Below are positions 32,400 to 38,947 of a stretch of DNA of 38,947 bases, one piece after another. Below the pieces are notes generated by a model that saw only the letters and a list, made by a program, of their open reading frames with translations, was not told the origin of the DNA and did not search any database. A program made the position numbers and the translations under genes. Source of the stretch: Metasolibacillus meyeri (GTDB taxonomy: Bacteria; Bacillota; Bacilli; Bacillales_A; Planococcaceae); the NCBI RefSeq assembly GCF_003049505.1, contig NZ_PYWN01000099.1, forward strand, positions 1 through 38,947, written 5' to 3'. The stretch's first letter is position 1. Each line of letters opens with the position of its first letter.

Positions 32400-33329
32400 T
32401 TATACTAATTTTTTATAAATTGCGTCTACCATTGCATCAACAAATAATGGGTGTGTGCTTGGCATTGCTGGTCGATAATAGCCTACACCTAATTCATCAC
32501 ATACAACCTTACACTCAAAATCATTATCATACAGCACTTCTAAATGCTCTGTTACAAATCCTACGGGTGCATAAATGAATGCTTTGTAGCCATGCTCATT
32601 AAATAGATCGCGCGTTAAATCTTGCACATCAGGTCCTAACCAAGGCTCTGGCGTTTTCCCTTCTGATTGCCAGCCTACTGCAATGTTTTCAATTGTTGAT
32701 GCTTCTTTAATTAAGCGAGCTGTTTCAATTAATTGATCCTCGTATGGATCACCAGCAAGCTTAATTTTTTCAGGTAAAGAGTGATTAGAAACGATTAAAC
32801 AACAGTTTGCTCGCTCTTCCTCTGACATTTTTGCTAACTCACCATCAACAGCTTGTTGCCAGTACTCGATAAATTTCGGCTCGTCATACCAAGCTTCCAC
32901 AGACTTAATTTTCAGCGTACCACCAAGCTTTTCTGCCTCTTCCTGTGCACGTCCGTTGTATGATTTAATCGAGAATGTTGAGAAGTGTGGCGCTAATACA
33001 ATCGACACAGCCTCTGTGATGCCTTCCTTAACCATTGCTGCAACGGCATCCTCTACGAATGGCTCGATATGCTTTAAGCCAATAAATACTTTATATTCTA
33101 CTTCGTCTTGTACTTCATTTAAACGTGCGCATAGTGCATTTGCCTGTGCCTCTGTCATTTTTGCTAGTGGTGAAAGACCACCGATTGCACGATAACGTTC
33201 TGCTAAATCATCAATATCCTCTTGAGCAGGCTTACGACCATGACGAATATGCGTATAATAACGCTCAATATCCTCTTCCTTGTATGGCGTACCATATGCC
33301 ATTACTAACAATCCTCGTACTTGTTTCAA
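32400..33329 (-). CDS. hemH: Ferrochelatase (coproporphyrin ferrochelatase, HemH/CpfC)
   Basis: A 309-residue ferrochelatase that inserts Fe2+ into coproporphyrin III. The metal-site His183 lies in VSNHSLPEKI and the partner Glu261 in GFVTEHLEVLYDND. The N-terminal GLLVMAYGTPYKEEDIERYY is typical of the Bacillus type. I chose the TTG at 33329, which has GAGGTGA at proper spacing; a GTG at 33338 would be part of that ribosome binding site. It begins 25 bp after the hemE stop and is probably cotranscribed with it. Confidence 0.96.
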   Translation of the reverse strand: MKQVRGLLVMAYGTPYKEEDIERYYTHIRHGRKPAQEDIDDLAERYRAIGGLSPLAKMTEAQANALCARLNEVQDEVEYKVFIGLKHIEPFVEDAVAAMVKEGITEAVSIVLAPHFSTFSIKSYNGRAQEEAEKLGGTLKIKSVEAWYDEPKFIEYWQQAVDGELAKMSEEERANCCLIVSNHSLPEKIKLAGDPYEDQLIETARLIKEASTIENIAVGWQSEGKTPEPWLGPDVQDLTRDLFNEHGYKAFIYAPVGFVTEHLEVLYDNDFECKVVCDELGVGYYRPAMPSTHPLFVDAMVDAIYKKLV

Positions 33330-33353
33330 TGTTGTCACCTCATCTAAATTTGC

Positions 33354-34403
33354 TTATCCGCGCTTTGCAATTTGTTCGCGGCTATATTCATGAATAAATG
33401 TTGTCAAGCGCTTCAATACAGCAGGGTCTACGTCTGGGAATACCCCATGACCTAAATTGAAAATATGTCCAGGTGTTTCAAGCCCTTGGTCAATAATTTC
33501 TTTTGCACGTGCTTCAAGTACATCCCAGCTCGCTAAAAGCATTGTTGGATCTAAATTCCCTTGCACAGGCTTCGTAATCCCTTTTGCGCGTGCTTCTTGA
33601 ATCGATAGACGCCAATCTAAGCCTACAACATCAATCGGTAAATCATGCCATTCGTTCACTAAATGACTTGCTCCTACACCGAATTGAATCAACGGTACAT
33701 TTAATTTGCGTAGCTCACTGAAAATGCGCGTCATCACAGGCTTAATGTAAATGCGATAATCTGCAACATTTAACGCACCTACCCATGAATCGAAAATTTG
33801 AATCGCTTTCGCACCTGCGTTAACTTGTGCTGTAATATCAACGATAATCATATCCGCAAGCTTGTCCATTAAAGCAAACCACGCTTGAGGTTCTGACACC
33901 ATAAAGGATTTTGTTTTCGCATAATTGCGTGAAGGGCCGCCTTCAATCATATAGCTAGCTAGCGTAAACGGTGCACCACCAAAGCCAATTAGCGGCACGT
34001 TTAATTGCTCTTGCGTTAGCATTTTAATCGTTTCTAACACATAAGGTGTATGCTCCTCAGCATTAAAATCTCTTAGCTTTTCTACATCTTGCACTGAACG
34101 AATTGGATTGGAAATAACAGGACCAATTCCTGCTTTAATTTTCACGTCAACACCCATTCCTGGTAGTGGTGTCACAATATCTTTATAAAGAATGGCTGCA
34201 TCCACATCGTACTGCTCGACTGGTAAACGCGTTACATAAGCACATAGCTCTGGTTGCATTGTAATTTCTTCAAGTGAATACTTCTCTTTAATTTCTCGAT
34301 ATTCAGGTTGTGAACGTCCAGCTTGTCGCATATACCATACAGGTGTATGCTCCGTACGTTCACCGCGTGCTGCTCTCAGCAGTGTGTCATTGATCGTTTT
34401 CAT
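33354..34403 (-). CDS. hemE: Uroporphyrinogen III decarboxylase
   Basis: A 349-residue TIM-barrel enzyme that decarboxylates the four acetate chains of uroporphyrinogen III to give coproporphyrinogen III. The signature [17 protein letters not shown] (Arg26 and Arg30) and the catalytic-site Asp75 in [12 protein letters not shown] are present, as are [17 protein letters not shown] and the C-terminal [20 protein letters not shown] tract lies unusually far (about 16 nt) from the ATG, so initiation may be weak. First gene of the hemE-hemH unit, divergent from hmoB, with a Fur-like box in its leader. Confidence 0.96.
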   Translation of the reverse strand: MKTINDTLLRAARGERTEHTPVWYMRQAGRSQPEYREIKEKYSLEEITMQPELCAYVTRLPVEQYDVDAAILYKDIVTPLPGMGVDVKIKAGIGPVISNPIRSVQDVEKLRDFNAEEHTPYVLETIKMLTQEQLNVPLIGFGGAPFTLASYMIEGGPSRNYAKTKSFMVSEPQAWFALMDKLADMIIVDITAQVNAGAKAIQIFDSWVGALNVADYRIYIKPVMTRIFSELRKLNVPLIQFGVGASHLVNEWHDLPIDVVGLDWRLSIQEARAKGITKPVQGNLDPTMLLASWDVLEARAKEIIDQGLETPGHIFNLGHGVFPDVDPAVLKRLTTFIHEYSREQIAKRG

Positions 34404-34458
34404 ATTACTTAAATTCTACTCCCCTCAGTGTACTTGCTTTAAATTTGATTGAATTCAT

Positions 34459-34473
34459 TGATACCCATTATCA
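34459..34473. promoter_or_regulatory. Fur-like box between hemE and hmoB
   Basis: TGATACCCATTATCA matches the 7-1-7 Fur consensus TGATAATNATTATCA with a perfect right half and 5 of 7 in the left. It lies downstream of the predicted hemE promoter and upstream of the hmoB promoter. Confidence 0.55.
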
Positions 34474-34496
34474 ATAGTAAGCTGTCCACAACCTAT

Positions 34497-34525
34497 TGTA
34501 TAGTTTTCTTATTAAAATGTCATAA
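34497..34525 (-). promoter_or_regulatory. Possible hemE promoter
   Basis: On the minus strand TTATGA (34525-34520), a 17-bp spacer and TATACA (34502-34497). Confidence 0.45.
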
Positions 34526-34550
34526 AAATGTTGTTTCTATAACCATTGTT

Positions 34551-34579
34551 TTGACAAATATCGTTTCAATAGCTTTAAA
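34551..34579 (+). promoter_or_regulatory. Probable hmoB promoter
   Basis: TTGACA at 34551-34556, 17-bp spacer, TTTAAA at 34574-34579 (TTAAAT with 18 bp is an alternative). It ends 34 bp before the ATG. Confidence 0.55.
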
Positions 34580-34613
34580 TGAAGGTAAGAATGTAAATAG
34601 GAGGCGAAGAAAT

Positions 34614-35120
34614 ATGTACATTTATTTAACATCTGGCACAGCCGATTATATGGAGAAGGTTCGTGCACAGCATGCGAATGAATCCATTTTTATTATGCAT
34701 GGTGAGGGCAATACCATCTTGCTAGAAGAAAATGATAAGAAAAAATCTTCTTTTGCTGTACCCCGCAAATATGAAGTGTTAGATGCGGTAGGCGATTTGC
34801 AGCAAAAAGGATATTTTGTGATGAATAACATTCCTGTTACGGATGAAGGGCGCCCAGTTTTTGAGCATCGCTTTTTAAATCGTGCAGGGGCCATCGAGCA
34901 AGAGCCTGGCTTTATTGCATTTAGATTATTACGTCCATTAGACTCCGATACGTATATCGTACTAACACAATGGGCTGGACCAGCATCCTTCGAAGCATGG
35001 CAATCGTCGCAAGCATTTAAAAAGGCTCATAGCGAACGCCCTGCTACATCACCTACTCAAAATATTTTTAGCGGTAAAAGCTATGTAACGAAATATAGTG
35101 CGCCAGTGGATGAGGGATAA
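34614..35120 (+). CDS. hmoB: Haem-degrading monooxygenase HmoB
   Basis: A 168-residue protein of the antibiotic-biosynthesis-monooxygenase fold that opens the haem ring to release iron. It is similar to B. subtilis HmoB (YhgC): an N-terminal half ending NNIPVTDEGRPVFEHRFLNR, then the ABM core EQEPGFIAFRLLRPLDSDTY and VLTQWAGPASFEAWQSSQAF with the FKKAHSER and SYVTKYSAP ends. The ATG at 34614 has AGGAGG; the longer frame upstream is not used. It is divergent from hemE, so synthesis and breakdown of haem are controlled from one intergenic region. Confidence 0.93.
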   Translation: MYIYLTSGTADYMEKVRAQHANESIFIMHGEGNTILLEENDKKKSSFAVPRKYEVLDAVGDLQQKGYFVMNNIPVTDEGRPVFEHRFLNRAGAIEQEPGFIAFRLLRPLDSDTYIVLTQWAGPASFEAWQSSQAFKKAHSERPATSPTQNIFSGKSYVTKYSAPVDEG

Positions 35121-35131
35121 CAGCTCATAAG

Positions 35132-35170
35132 AAAAAGACACGAGTTTATTTTGCCAAACTCGTGCCTTTT
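35132..35170 (+). terminator. Terminator of hmoB
   Basis: CACGAGTTT at 35139-35147 pairs perfectly with AAACTCGTG at 35156-35164. The stem is preceded by AAAAAG and followed by CCTTTTCAGTTTT. It may also serve the convergent ecsB. Confidence 0.85.
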
Positions 35171-35211
35171 CAGTTTTATTCTACGTTTTTTGAAGTTTAT
35201 TCTACGTTCCC

Positions 35212-36396
35212 CTATTTCTTCGACAACCGCAATGTCAGCTCACTCACAATCACAATAATAACCGGAATCACATAAAAATACGGCTGCATCAGCGCACAAA
35301 GTGTTACAACTACCGCTTGCACCATACTGGTAATACGCAGTAGCTTTTCAACTGCTTGGAGGCGTTGTGTTGGTGCAACTGGAAACAGCATATCCATACG
35401 AAACTCACCATTCGATAACAGAGCAACCTTTAGCTGTAGCGTTGTCGCAAAGGCAAGTGCAGCTACAACAATCCACGCTACAATCGCAATATCAACGAAC
35501 GCTGTAATAACTGCGGCAATCGCTGTTAAACGCACCCACAAATAAAAATGATCATCCGTGCGAATAAATGTGCGCCATACTAAATACAGCTGTGTATTTT
35601 TCTTAGCAAACGGGATCCATTTATACACGCCATCTAACCATGCGCGATGGCGAATCGTCCCACGCAAATGAGGCACATCTGTAAAATAGTTCGCAAAACG
35701 GTAAAAACGCAACATGCGATTTTGCTCTAAGCGTACAAAATGCTCGTATGGTACAGGTTGTACCACAGCACGTTTTTGCAACGACATTTTATAAGCAAAT
35801 AACAATACTAAATAAATAGCAGCTACATAGATACTAGCTGTTAGTGCCGTTTCAATCGCTAAAATAGACAATATCCCACGCGCTAAACGATCTACTGCAA
35901 TGGCGTGCCCACGATTAGCAAAGCGGTAATTAAATTCGATTGTCACATTCAAATACTTTAAAGCAATAACGAAGGCTAATCCTAGCCAAATTTGCCATGA
36001 TGATAACGCCGTTACCGTATTTAATAGTGGGATGGCAACGATATAGACAACAACAGGTATGATCAGCTGCGACCAAAACGTCCAGTTGACTGCCTTTTTA
36101 AAATAAACAGGCATCTGCGTTTCTAACGGCAATAAATACACTTGGTCAGGCTCTCGAATAAGCGTTGTCGGGCGACTAAATGCGAGCAATATCCCAACAG
36201 CCAGAGCAACTAGCCATTCAGCAGGAAAGTTCGTTGGGACTACCTTTAACCATTCGCTATATTGATAGCCTGCCGCTCCTGCGACGAAGACGAAAACAAT
36301 CGCAATATGCCCTGTGACCATAAAGCGCATATATTTCTGCACTTCATTGACATAATGCCCGAAGCGCATCTTCCATATATTATGCATGTTGTTCAT
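35212..36396 (-). CDS. ecsB: ABC transporter permease EcsB
   Basis: A 394-residue integral membrane partner of EcsA, with about eight to ten hydrophobic segments in paired clusters (for example IAIVFVFVAGAAGY and AVITAFVDIAIVAWIVVAAL). Conserved family features include the IWKMRFGHYVNEVQKYMRFM start and the LREPDQVYLLP-like IREPDQVYLLP. In B. subtilis the Ecs system affects protein secretion, competence and intramembrane proteolysis by RasP; its substrate is uncertain. The ATG at 36396 has AAGGAG and overlaps the ecsA stop by 17 bp. The C-terminal EcsC is not encoded next to it. Confidence 0.92.
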   Translation of the reverse strand: MNNMHNIWKMRFGHYVNEVQKYMRFMVTGHIAIVFVFVAGAAGYQYSEWLKVVPTNFPAEWLVALAVGILLAFSRPTTLIREPDQVYLLPLETQMPVYFKKAVNWTFWSQLIIPVVVYIVAIPLLNTVTALSSWQIWLGLAFVIALKYLNVTIEFNYRFANRGHAIAVDRLARGILSILAIETALTASIYVAAIYLVLLFAYKMSLQKRAVVQPVPYEHFVRLEQNRMLRFYRFANYFTDVPHLRGTIRHRAWLDGVYKWIPFAKKNTQLYLVWRTFIRTDDHFYLWVRLTAIAAVITAFVDIAIVAWIVVAALAFATTLQLKVALLSNGEFRMDMLFPVAPTQRLQAVEKLLRITSMVQAVVVTLCALMQPYFYVIPVIIVIVSELTLRLSKK

Positions 36397-37129
36397 TGTC
36401 CTGCTCCTTAGTCATCGCAATGTATAAATCATCCAAGCTCGCATTTGGCATATTGAAGGCTGCTCGTAAATCATCCATCGTTCCTTGTGCACGCACATGA
36501 CCTTCATGCAGTAATATAATGCGGTCACAATATTTTTCAGCCGTTGATAAAATATGTGTCGACATTAAAATTGAAGCGCCCTCTCGTTTCTTCGTATCCA
36601 TTTGCTCTAAAAGTGATTGAATGCCAAGTGGATCTAATCCAACAAAAGGCTCATCAATAATATAAAGGCTCGGATTAATTAAAAAGGCACTCATAATCAT
36701 GACCTTCTGGCGCATTCCTTTTGAAAAATGCGCTGGAAACCAATTTAAACGCTTCTCCATTCTAAATTCCTTCAGTAAATATTCAGAACGTTCCTTTAAT
36801 GTTTTTTCGTCTAATCCATAAGCCATGGCTGTAAGTGCCAAATGTTCTTTTAACGTGAGCTCATCATATAAAATTGGCGTTTCTGGAATATAGGAAAAAG
36901 ATGTTCGGTATGCCTCTATATTTTCCTTTAACGTTACGCCATTTAAACGTATTTCACCTTCATGTGGTAAAAGCGTACCGATAATATGTTTAATTGTCGT
37001 ACTTTTCCCTGCTCCATTTAGTCCAATTAAGCCAACTAATTCTCCTTTTTCAATTGTAAACGATAAATTTTTAATAACAGGCTTGCGCGTATAACCGCCT
37101 GTTACATTTGTCACTTGCAAAATTGTCAT
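36380..37129 (-). CDS. ecsA: ABC transporter ATP-binding protein EcsA
   Basis: A 249-residue ATPase. Walker A GLNGAGKST, a Q-loop region with SYIPETPILYDELT, an ABC signature in the variant form FSKGMRQKV, Walker B LYIIDEPFVGLDP and the switch His in MSTHIL are present. SKGMRQ in place of SGGQ is normal for EcsA-type and other gram-positive exporters. The ATG at 37129 with GGGAG is preferred over the adjacent TTG. Cotranscribed with ecsB and divergent from hit, as in B. subtilis. Confidence 0.95.
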   Translation of the reverse strand: MTILQVTNVTGGYTRKPVIKNLSFTIEKGELVGLIGLNGAGKSTTIKHIIGTLLPHEGEIRLNGVTLKENIEAYRTSFSYIPETPILYDELTLKEHLALTAMAYGLDEKTLKERSEYLLKEFRMEKRLNWFPAHFSKGMRQKVMIMSAFLINPSLYIIDEPFVGLDPLGIQSLLEQMDTKKREGASILMSTHILSTAEKYCDRIILLHEGHVRAQGTMDDLRAAFNMPNASLDDLYIAMTKEQDNEQHA

Positions 37130-37234
37130 CAAATGTCACTCCCATCTCTTTTTTTAGTTTAACAAAAATAAGCAGAACAAGCAGTCAATATATGCTAAAA
37201 TGTATGTACATTTTTTATGAAGGAGTGTTGAACA

Positions 37235-37648
37235 ATGAGTGAGTGCTTATTTTGTAAAATTATCGATGGCTCTATCCCAAGTACAAAAGTATACGAAGAC
37301 GAGCATGTCTATGCCTTTATGGATATTATGCCATTAACAAAGGGACATACTTTATTAATTCCGAAAACACATTGCCGCGATTTATTTGAAATGCCTGAAG
37401 AGGTAGCAAGCCAGTTATATGCGGCAGCACCAAAAGTAGCAAAGGCGATTCAAGCAGCATTCAACCCTGCCGGCTTAAACACGGTAAATAACAATGGTGC
37501 CGCTGCTGGACAAACCGTCTTTCATTACCATCTGCATTTCATCCCCCGCTATGATGAAACGGATGGCCTGCGCCTAGTTTGGACAACATCACAGCCTTCA
37601 CGTGAGGAATTAACAGAGGCAGCAGAAGCAATTCAATCATTCTTATAA
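37235..37648 (+). CDS. hit: HIT family hydrolase
   Basis: A 137-residue histidine-triad protein, an HINT-type nucleotide hydrolase or transferase acting on AMP-linked substrates. The triad HYHLHFIP places His97, His99 and His101; NNNGAAAGQTVFH precedes it as in the family. N-terminal CxxC (Cys4, Cys7) with later His residues forms the typical zinc site of Bacillus Hit. AAGGAG precedes the ATG. It is monocistronic and followed by a repeated hairpin element rather than a simple terminator. Confidence 0.95.
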   Translation: MSECLFCKIIDGSIPSTKVYEDEHVYAFMDIMPLTKGHTLLIPKTHCRDLFEMPEEVASQLYAAAPKVAKAIQAAFNPAGLNTVNNNGAAAGQTVFHYHLHFIPRYDETDGLRLVWTTSQPSREELTEAAEAIQSFL

Positions 37649-37703
37649 AGTGAAACTTCAATCAGTGGGGTTTTTCCCATCCCTACGGATTGTTAGCCTT
37701 CAC
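37645..37703. repeat. GTGAAACTTCAATCAG hairpin element, copy B
   Basis: Starts over the hit stop codon with the same 21 bp as copy A and runs from GTGAAA (37650) to CTTCAC (37703). The inner stem here is AGTGGGG with CCCTAC, replacing AGCGA/TCGCT of copy A, so pairing is kept while the bases differ. Confidence 0.7.
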
Positions 37704-37715
37704 CAACCAGTTTTT

Positions 37716-37776
37716 ATGGACAGTTTATCTCCCACCTTTTCTTATCGCTTTCGGCACATAAAACATTACTGTCCAT
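37716..37776. repeat. Inverted repeat following copy B
   Basis: ATGGACAGT (37716-37724) and ACTGTCCAT (37768-37776) are perfect complements 43 bp apart, with TTATCTCCC inside and GCGGGATAA just outside as a weaker extension. No gene is present. Confidence 0.55.
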
Positions 37777-37846
37777 GAATGCGGGATAAAAGTTTTAGTT
37801 GCTTTTTCACGCACTTATCCGTACAATCAATATAAGTTTTCGCTAA

Positions 37847-37904
37847 TAGCAATGAGCGCATATTAGGAAAACACCAAATTAGATGAGCTTAGAGGAGACG
37901 AGAC
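37847..37904 (+). promoter_or_regulatory. TRAP-binding site over the trpP ribosome binding site
   Basis: TAG (37880), GAG (37885), TAG (37890), GAG (37895) and GAG (37900) are each separated by exactly 2 nt and include the GGAG ribosome binding site. Three looser triplets lie upstream: TAG 37847, GAG 37854, TAG 37864. TRAP binds such NAG arrays with 2-3 nt spacing when loaded with tryptophan. Confidence 0.8.
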
Positions 37905-37906
37905 AA

Positions 37907-38434
37907 ATGAATACAAAGAATTTAGTATTAATGGCACTTTTAGTTGGGATTGGTGCTACGCTTTATGTGATTATCCCAGGCATTAATGGTGGTATGAAGC
38001 CAGACTTTATGCTGACAATGATGTTTATTGGTATTCTATTATTCCCAACATTTAAGGAAACATTTTTATTATCGCTTGCCACTGGCATACTTTCTGGACT
38101 GTTTTCAACATTCCCAGGTGGCTTCGTACCAAATATTATTGATAAAGCAGTAACAGGCTTTTTATTTTTAATCATCGTGTTCGTTTTACGTCATGTAGCG
38201 CAAAAAGTAGCTGTGACAATTAGTTTAGTCGCGATTGGTACAATTATTTCTGGTTCAACATTTTTAACAATGGCCTTGTTATTAACAGAAATACCGATTA
38301 ATTTTTTCGCTTTATTTGTAACAGTTGTATTACCAGCAACTGCTTTAAATACAATTGCGTTCGCTATTATTTTCCCGATTGTTAGTAAATTATTAAAGCG
38401 TTCAAGTTTCAAAACAGCGATTTCACACGCTTAA
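37907..38434 (+). CDS. trpP: Tryptophan transporter TrpP
   Basis: A 175-residue membrane protein, the size of B. subtilis TrpP (YhaG, 172), with about five transmembrane segments (for example LVLMALLVGIGATLYVIIPG and VAVTISLVAIGTIISGSTFL). The conserved GGMKPDFMLTMMFI and FSTFPGGFVPNIIDK are typical. Tryptophan uptake is assigned from similarity, gene order (hit-trpP-ytxH) and the TRAP site in the leader. The ATG at 37907 has GGAG at 9 nt; the upstream ATG at 37883 lies inside the triplet array and is rejected. Confidence 0.92.
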   Translation: MNTKNLVLMALLVGIGATLYVIIPGINGGMKPDFMLTMMFIGILLFPTFKETFLLSLATGILSGLFSTFPGGFVPNIIDKAVTGFLFLIIVFVLRHVAQKVAVTISLVAIGTIISGSTFLTMALLLTEIPINFFALFVTVVLPATALNTIAFAIIFPIVSKLLKRSSFKTAISHA

Positions 38435-38438
38435 ATTT

Positions 38439-38473
38439 AAGGAGTTGTCTCTAACTAGAGATAACTCCTTTTT
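38439..38473 (+). terminator. Terminator of trpP
   Basis: AAGGAGTTGTCTC (38439-38451) pairs with GAGATAACTCCTT (38458-38470) with one wobble and is followed by TTTTTG. Confidence 0.92.
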
Positions 38474-38554
38474 GTTATGCTTCTATCGTTTGTATAATCC
38501 ATATATGTAATGGTTTAATATAGAATATGAACTTATTAAAGGAGAGATGCTTTT

Positions 38555-38928
38555 ATGAAGGCGAAACCATTTTTAATTGGATTAACTGCAGGAATTATCG
38601 GTGGGGCAATTGCGACTGTTTTCTCCACTCCACAATCAGGCAAGGAACTGCGAGCAAATATTACAAACTTCTCAGCGAATACAAAAGGACAAATAGATGA
38701 TGTCAATGCCCAAGCTCAAGGCGTTATGCAATCTTTTACTAATTTATCAAATGAAGTAAAAAACAATATCCCACAAATAATAAAAGAATTATCTCAATCA
38801 TTTACAAGCTTCAAACAGCAAATTGAGCCTGAAACTGCTCTATTAAAACAAGAAATTGAGGGTTTACAGAAATCTATCAGCGAAATCGAGCAAAACTTAC
38901 CTCAATTTAACGAAAAAAAGGATAAATA
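38555..38928 (+). CDS. YtxH-domain protein, cut by the contig end
   Basis: An open frame starting MKAKPFLIGLTAGIIGGAIA, with a glycine-rich hydrophobic segment at about 5-24 and the STPQSGKELRANI motif typical of YtxH-domain proteins, followed by a long charged helical region with coiled-coil character. GGAGAG precedes the ATG. The genomic part stops at 38928; the last codons up to 38947 come from sequencing adapter and are not protein. Position after trpP matches yhaH of B. subtilis. Confidence 0.8.
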
Positions 38929-38947
38929 CTGTCTCTTATACACATCT
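38929..38947. other. Nextera transposase mosaic-end adapter sequence
   Basis: The last 19 bases are exactly CTGTCTCTTATACACATCT, the complement of the Tn5/Nextera mosaic end AGATGTGTATAAGAGACAG. It is library adapter left on the contig, not genome. Confidence 0.97.

Noticed and set aside
37883-37906. Upstream ATG of trpP
   Set aside because: It lies inside the TRAP triplet array with no ribosome binding site of its own; GGAG serves the ATG at 37907.

Overview
The window is a low-GC Firmicutes chromosome segment. Protein content, Bacillus-type ribosome binding sites and gene order point to Bacillales, most likely Planococcaceae (Lysinibacillus/Solibacillus-like); the genus is an inference, as no search was run. 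Nearly all genes lie on the minus strand. The last 19 bases (38929-38947) are the Nextera transposase mosaic end, so this is the edge of an assembled contig with adapter attached. The left edge lies inside a tandem repeat array, which probably explains that contig break.

Layout. 1-252: repeat array. 301-3237: hprK-lgt-ppaX-yvoF operon (HPr kinase, lipoprotein maturation, pyrophosphatase, acyltransferase). 3365-5982: cytochrome c551 lipoprotein, YitT/YvjA membrane protein, EAL-HDOD protein. 6468-9372: crotonase, luxS, DedA, and an anchored protein I do not recognise. 9553-14094: S9 peptidase, Sel1 protein, acyl-CoA ligase LcfB. 14555-18936: complete Bce-type peptide-sensing/detox module. 19000-19823: decayed DNA including a broken SMI1/KNR4 gene. 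19914-24405: lplJ, yhfH, yhgE, yhgD. 24620-28149: lipoprotein/two-component/YtkA operon. 28506-30433: COG0701 permease with TIGR03943 partner. 30694-34403: hemY, hemH, hemE. 34614-37648: hmoB, ecsBA, hit. 37907-38947: trpP and a cut-off ytxH-like gene.

From lcfB to the right edge the order lcfB - lplJ - yhfH - yhgE - yhgD - hemY - hemH - hemE - hmoB - ecsB - ecsA - hit - trpP - ytxH follows my recollection of the Bacillus subtilis yhfL-yhaH segment. The Bce module plus SMI1 pseudogene, and the two-component plus permease block, look like lineage-specific insertions into that backbone. hprK-lgt-ppaX-yvoF and cccB-yvjA also match B. subtilis neighbourhoods.

Regulatory sites are readable at several loci: a TRAP-type array of five (U/G)AG triplets over the trpP ribosome binding site; a FadR-like operator and a cre-like site in the lcfB leader; matching operators before yhgD and yhgE; a Fur-like box between hemE and hmoB; and a large inverted repeat over the yhfH promoter. 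Three families of intergenic repeats recur. Several genes use TTG or GTG starts supported by Shine-Dalgarno spacing.

I found no CRISPR array, tRNA, rRNA, intact insertion sequence or clearly new defence system. The least-described pieces are the repeat families, the lipoprotein-RR-HK-YtkA operon, the yhfH operator and the anchored protein at 8728-9372.
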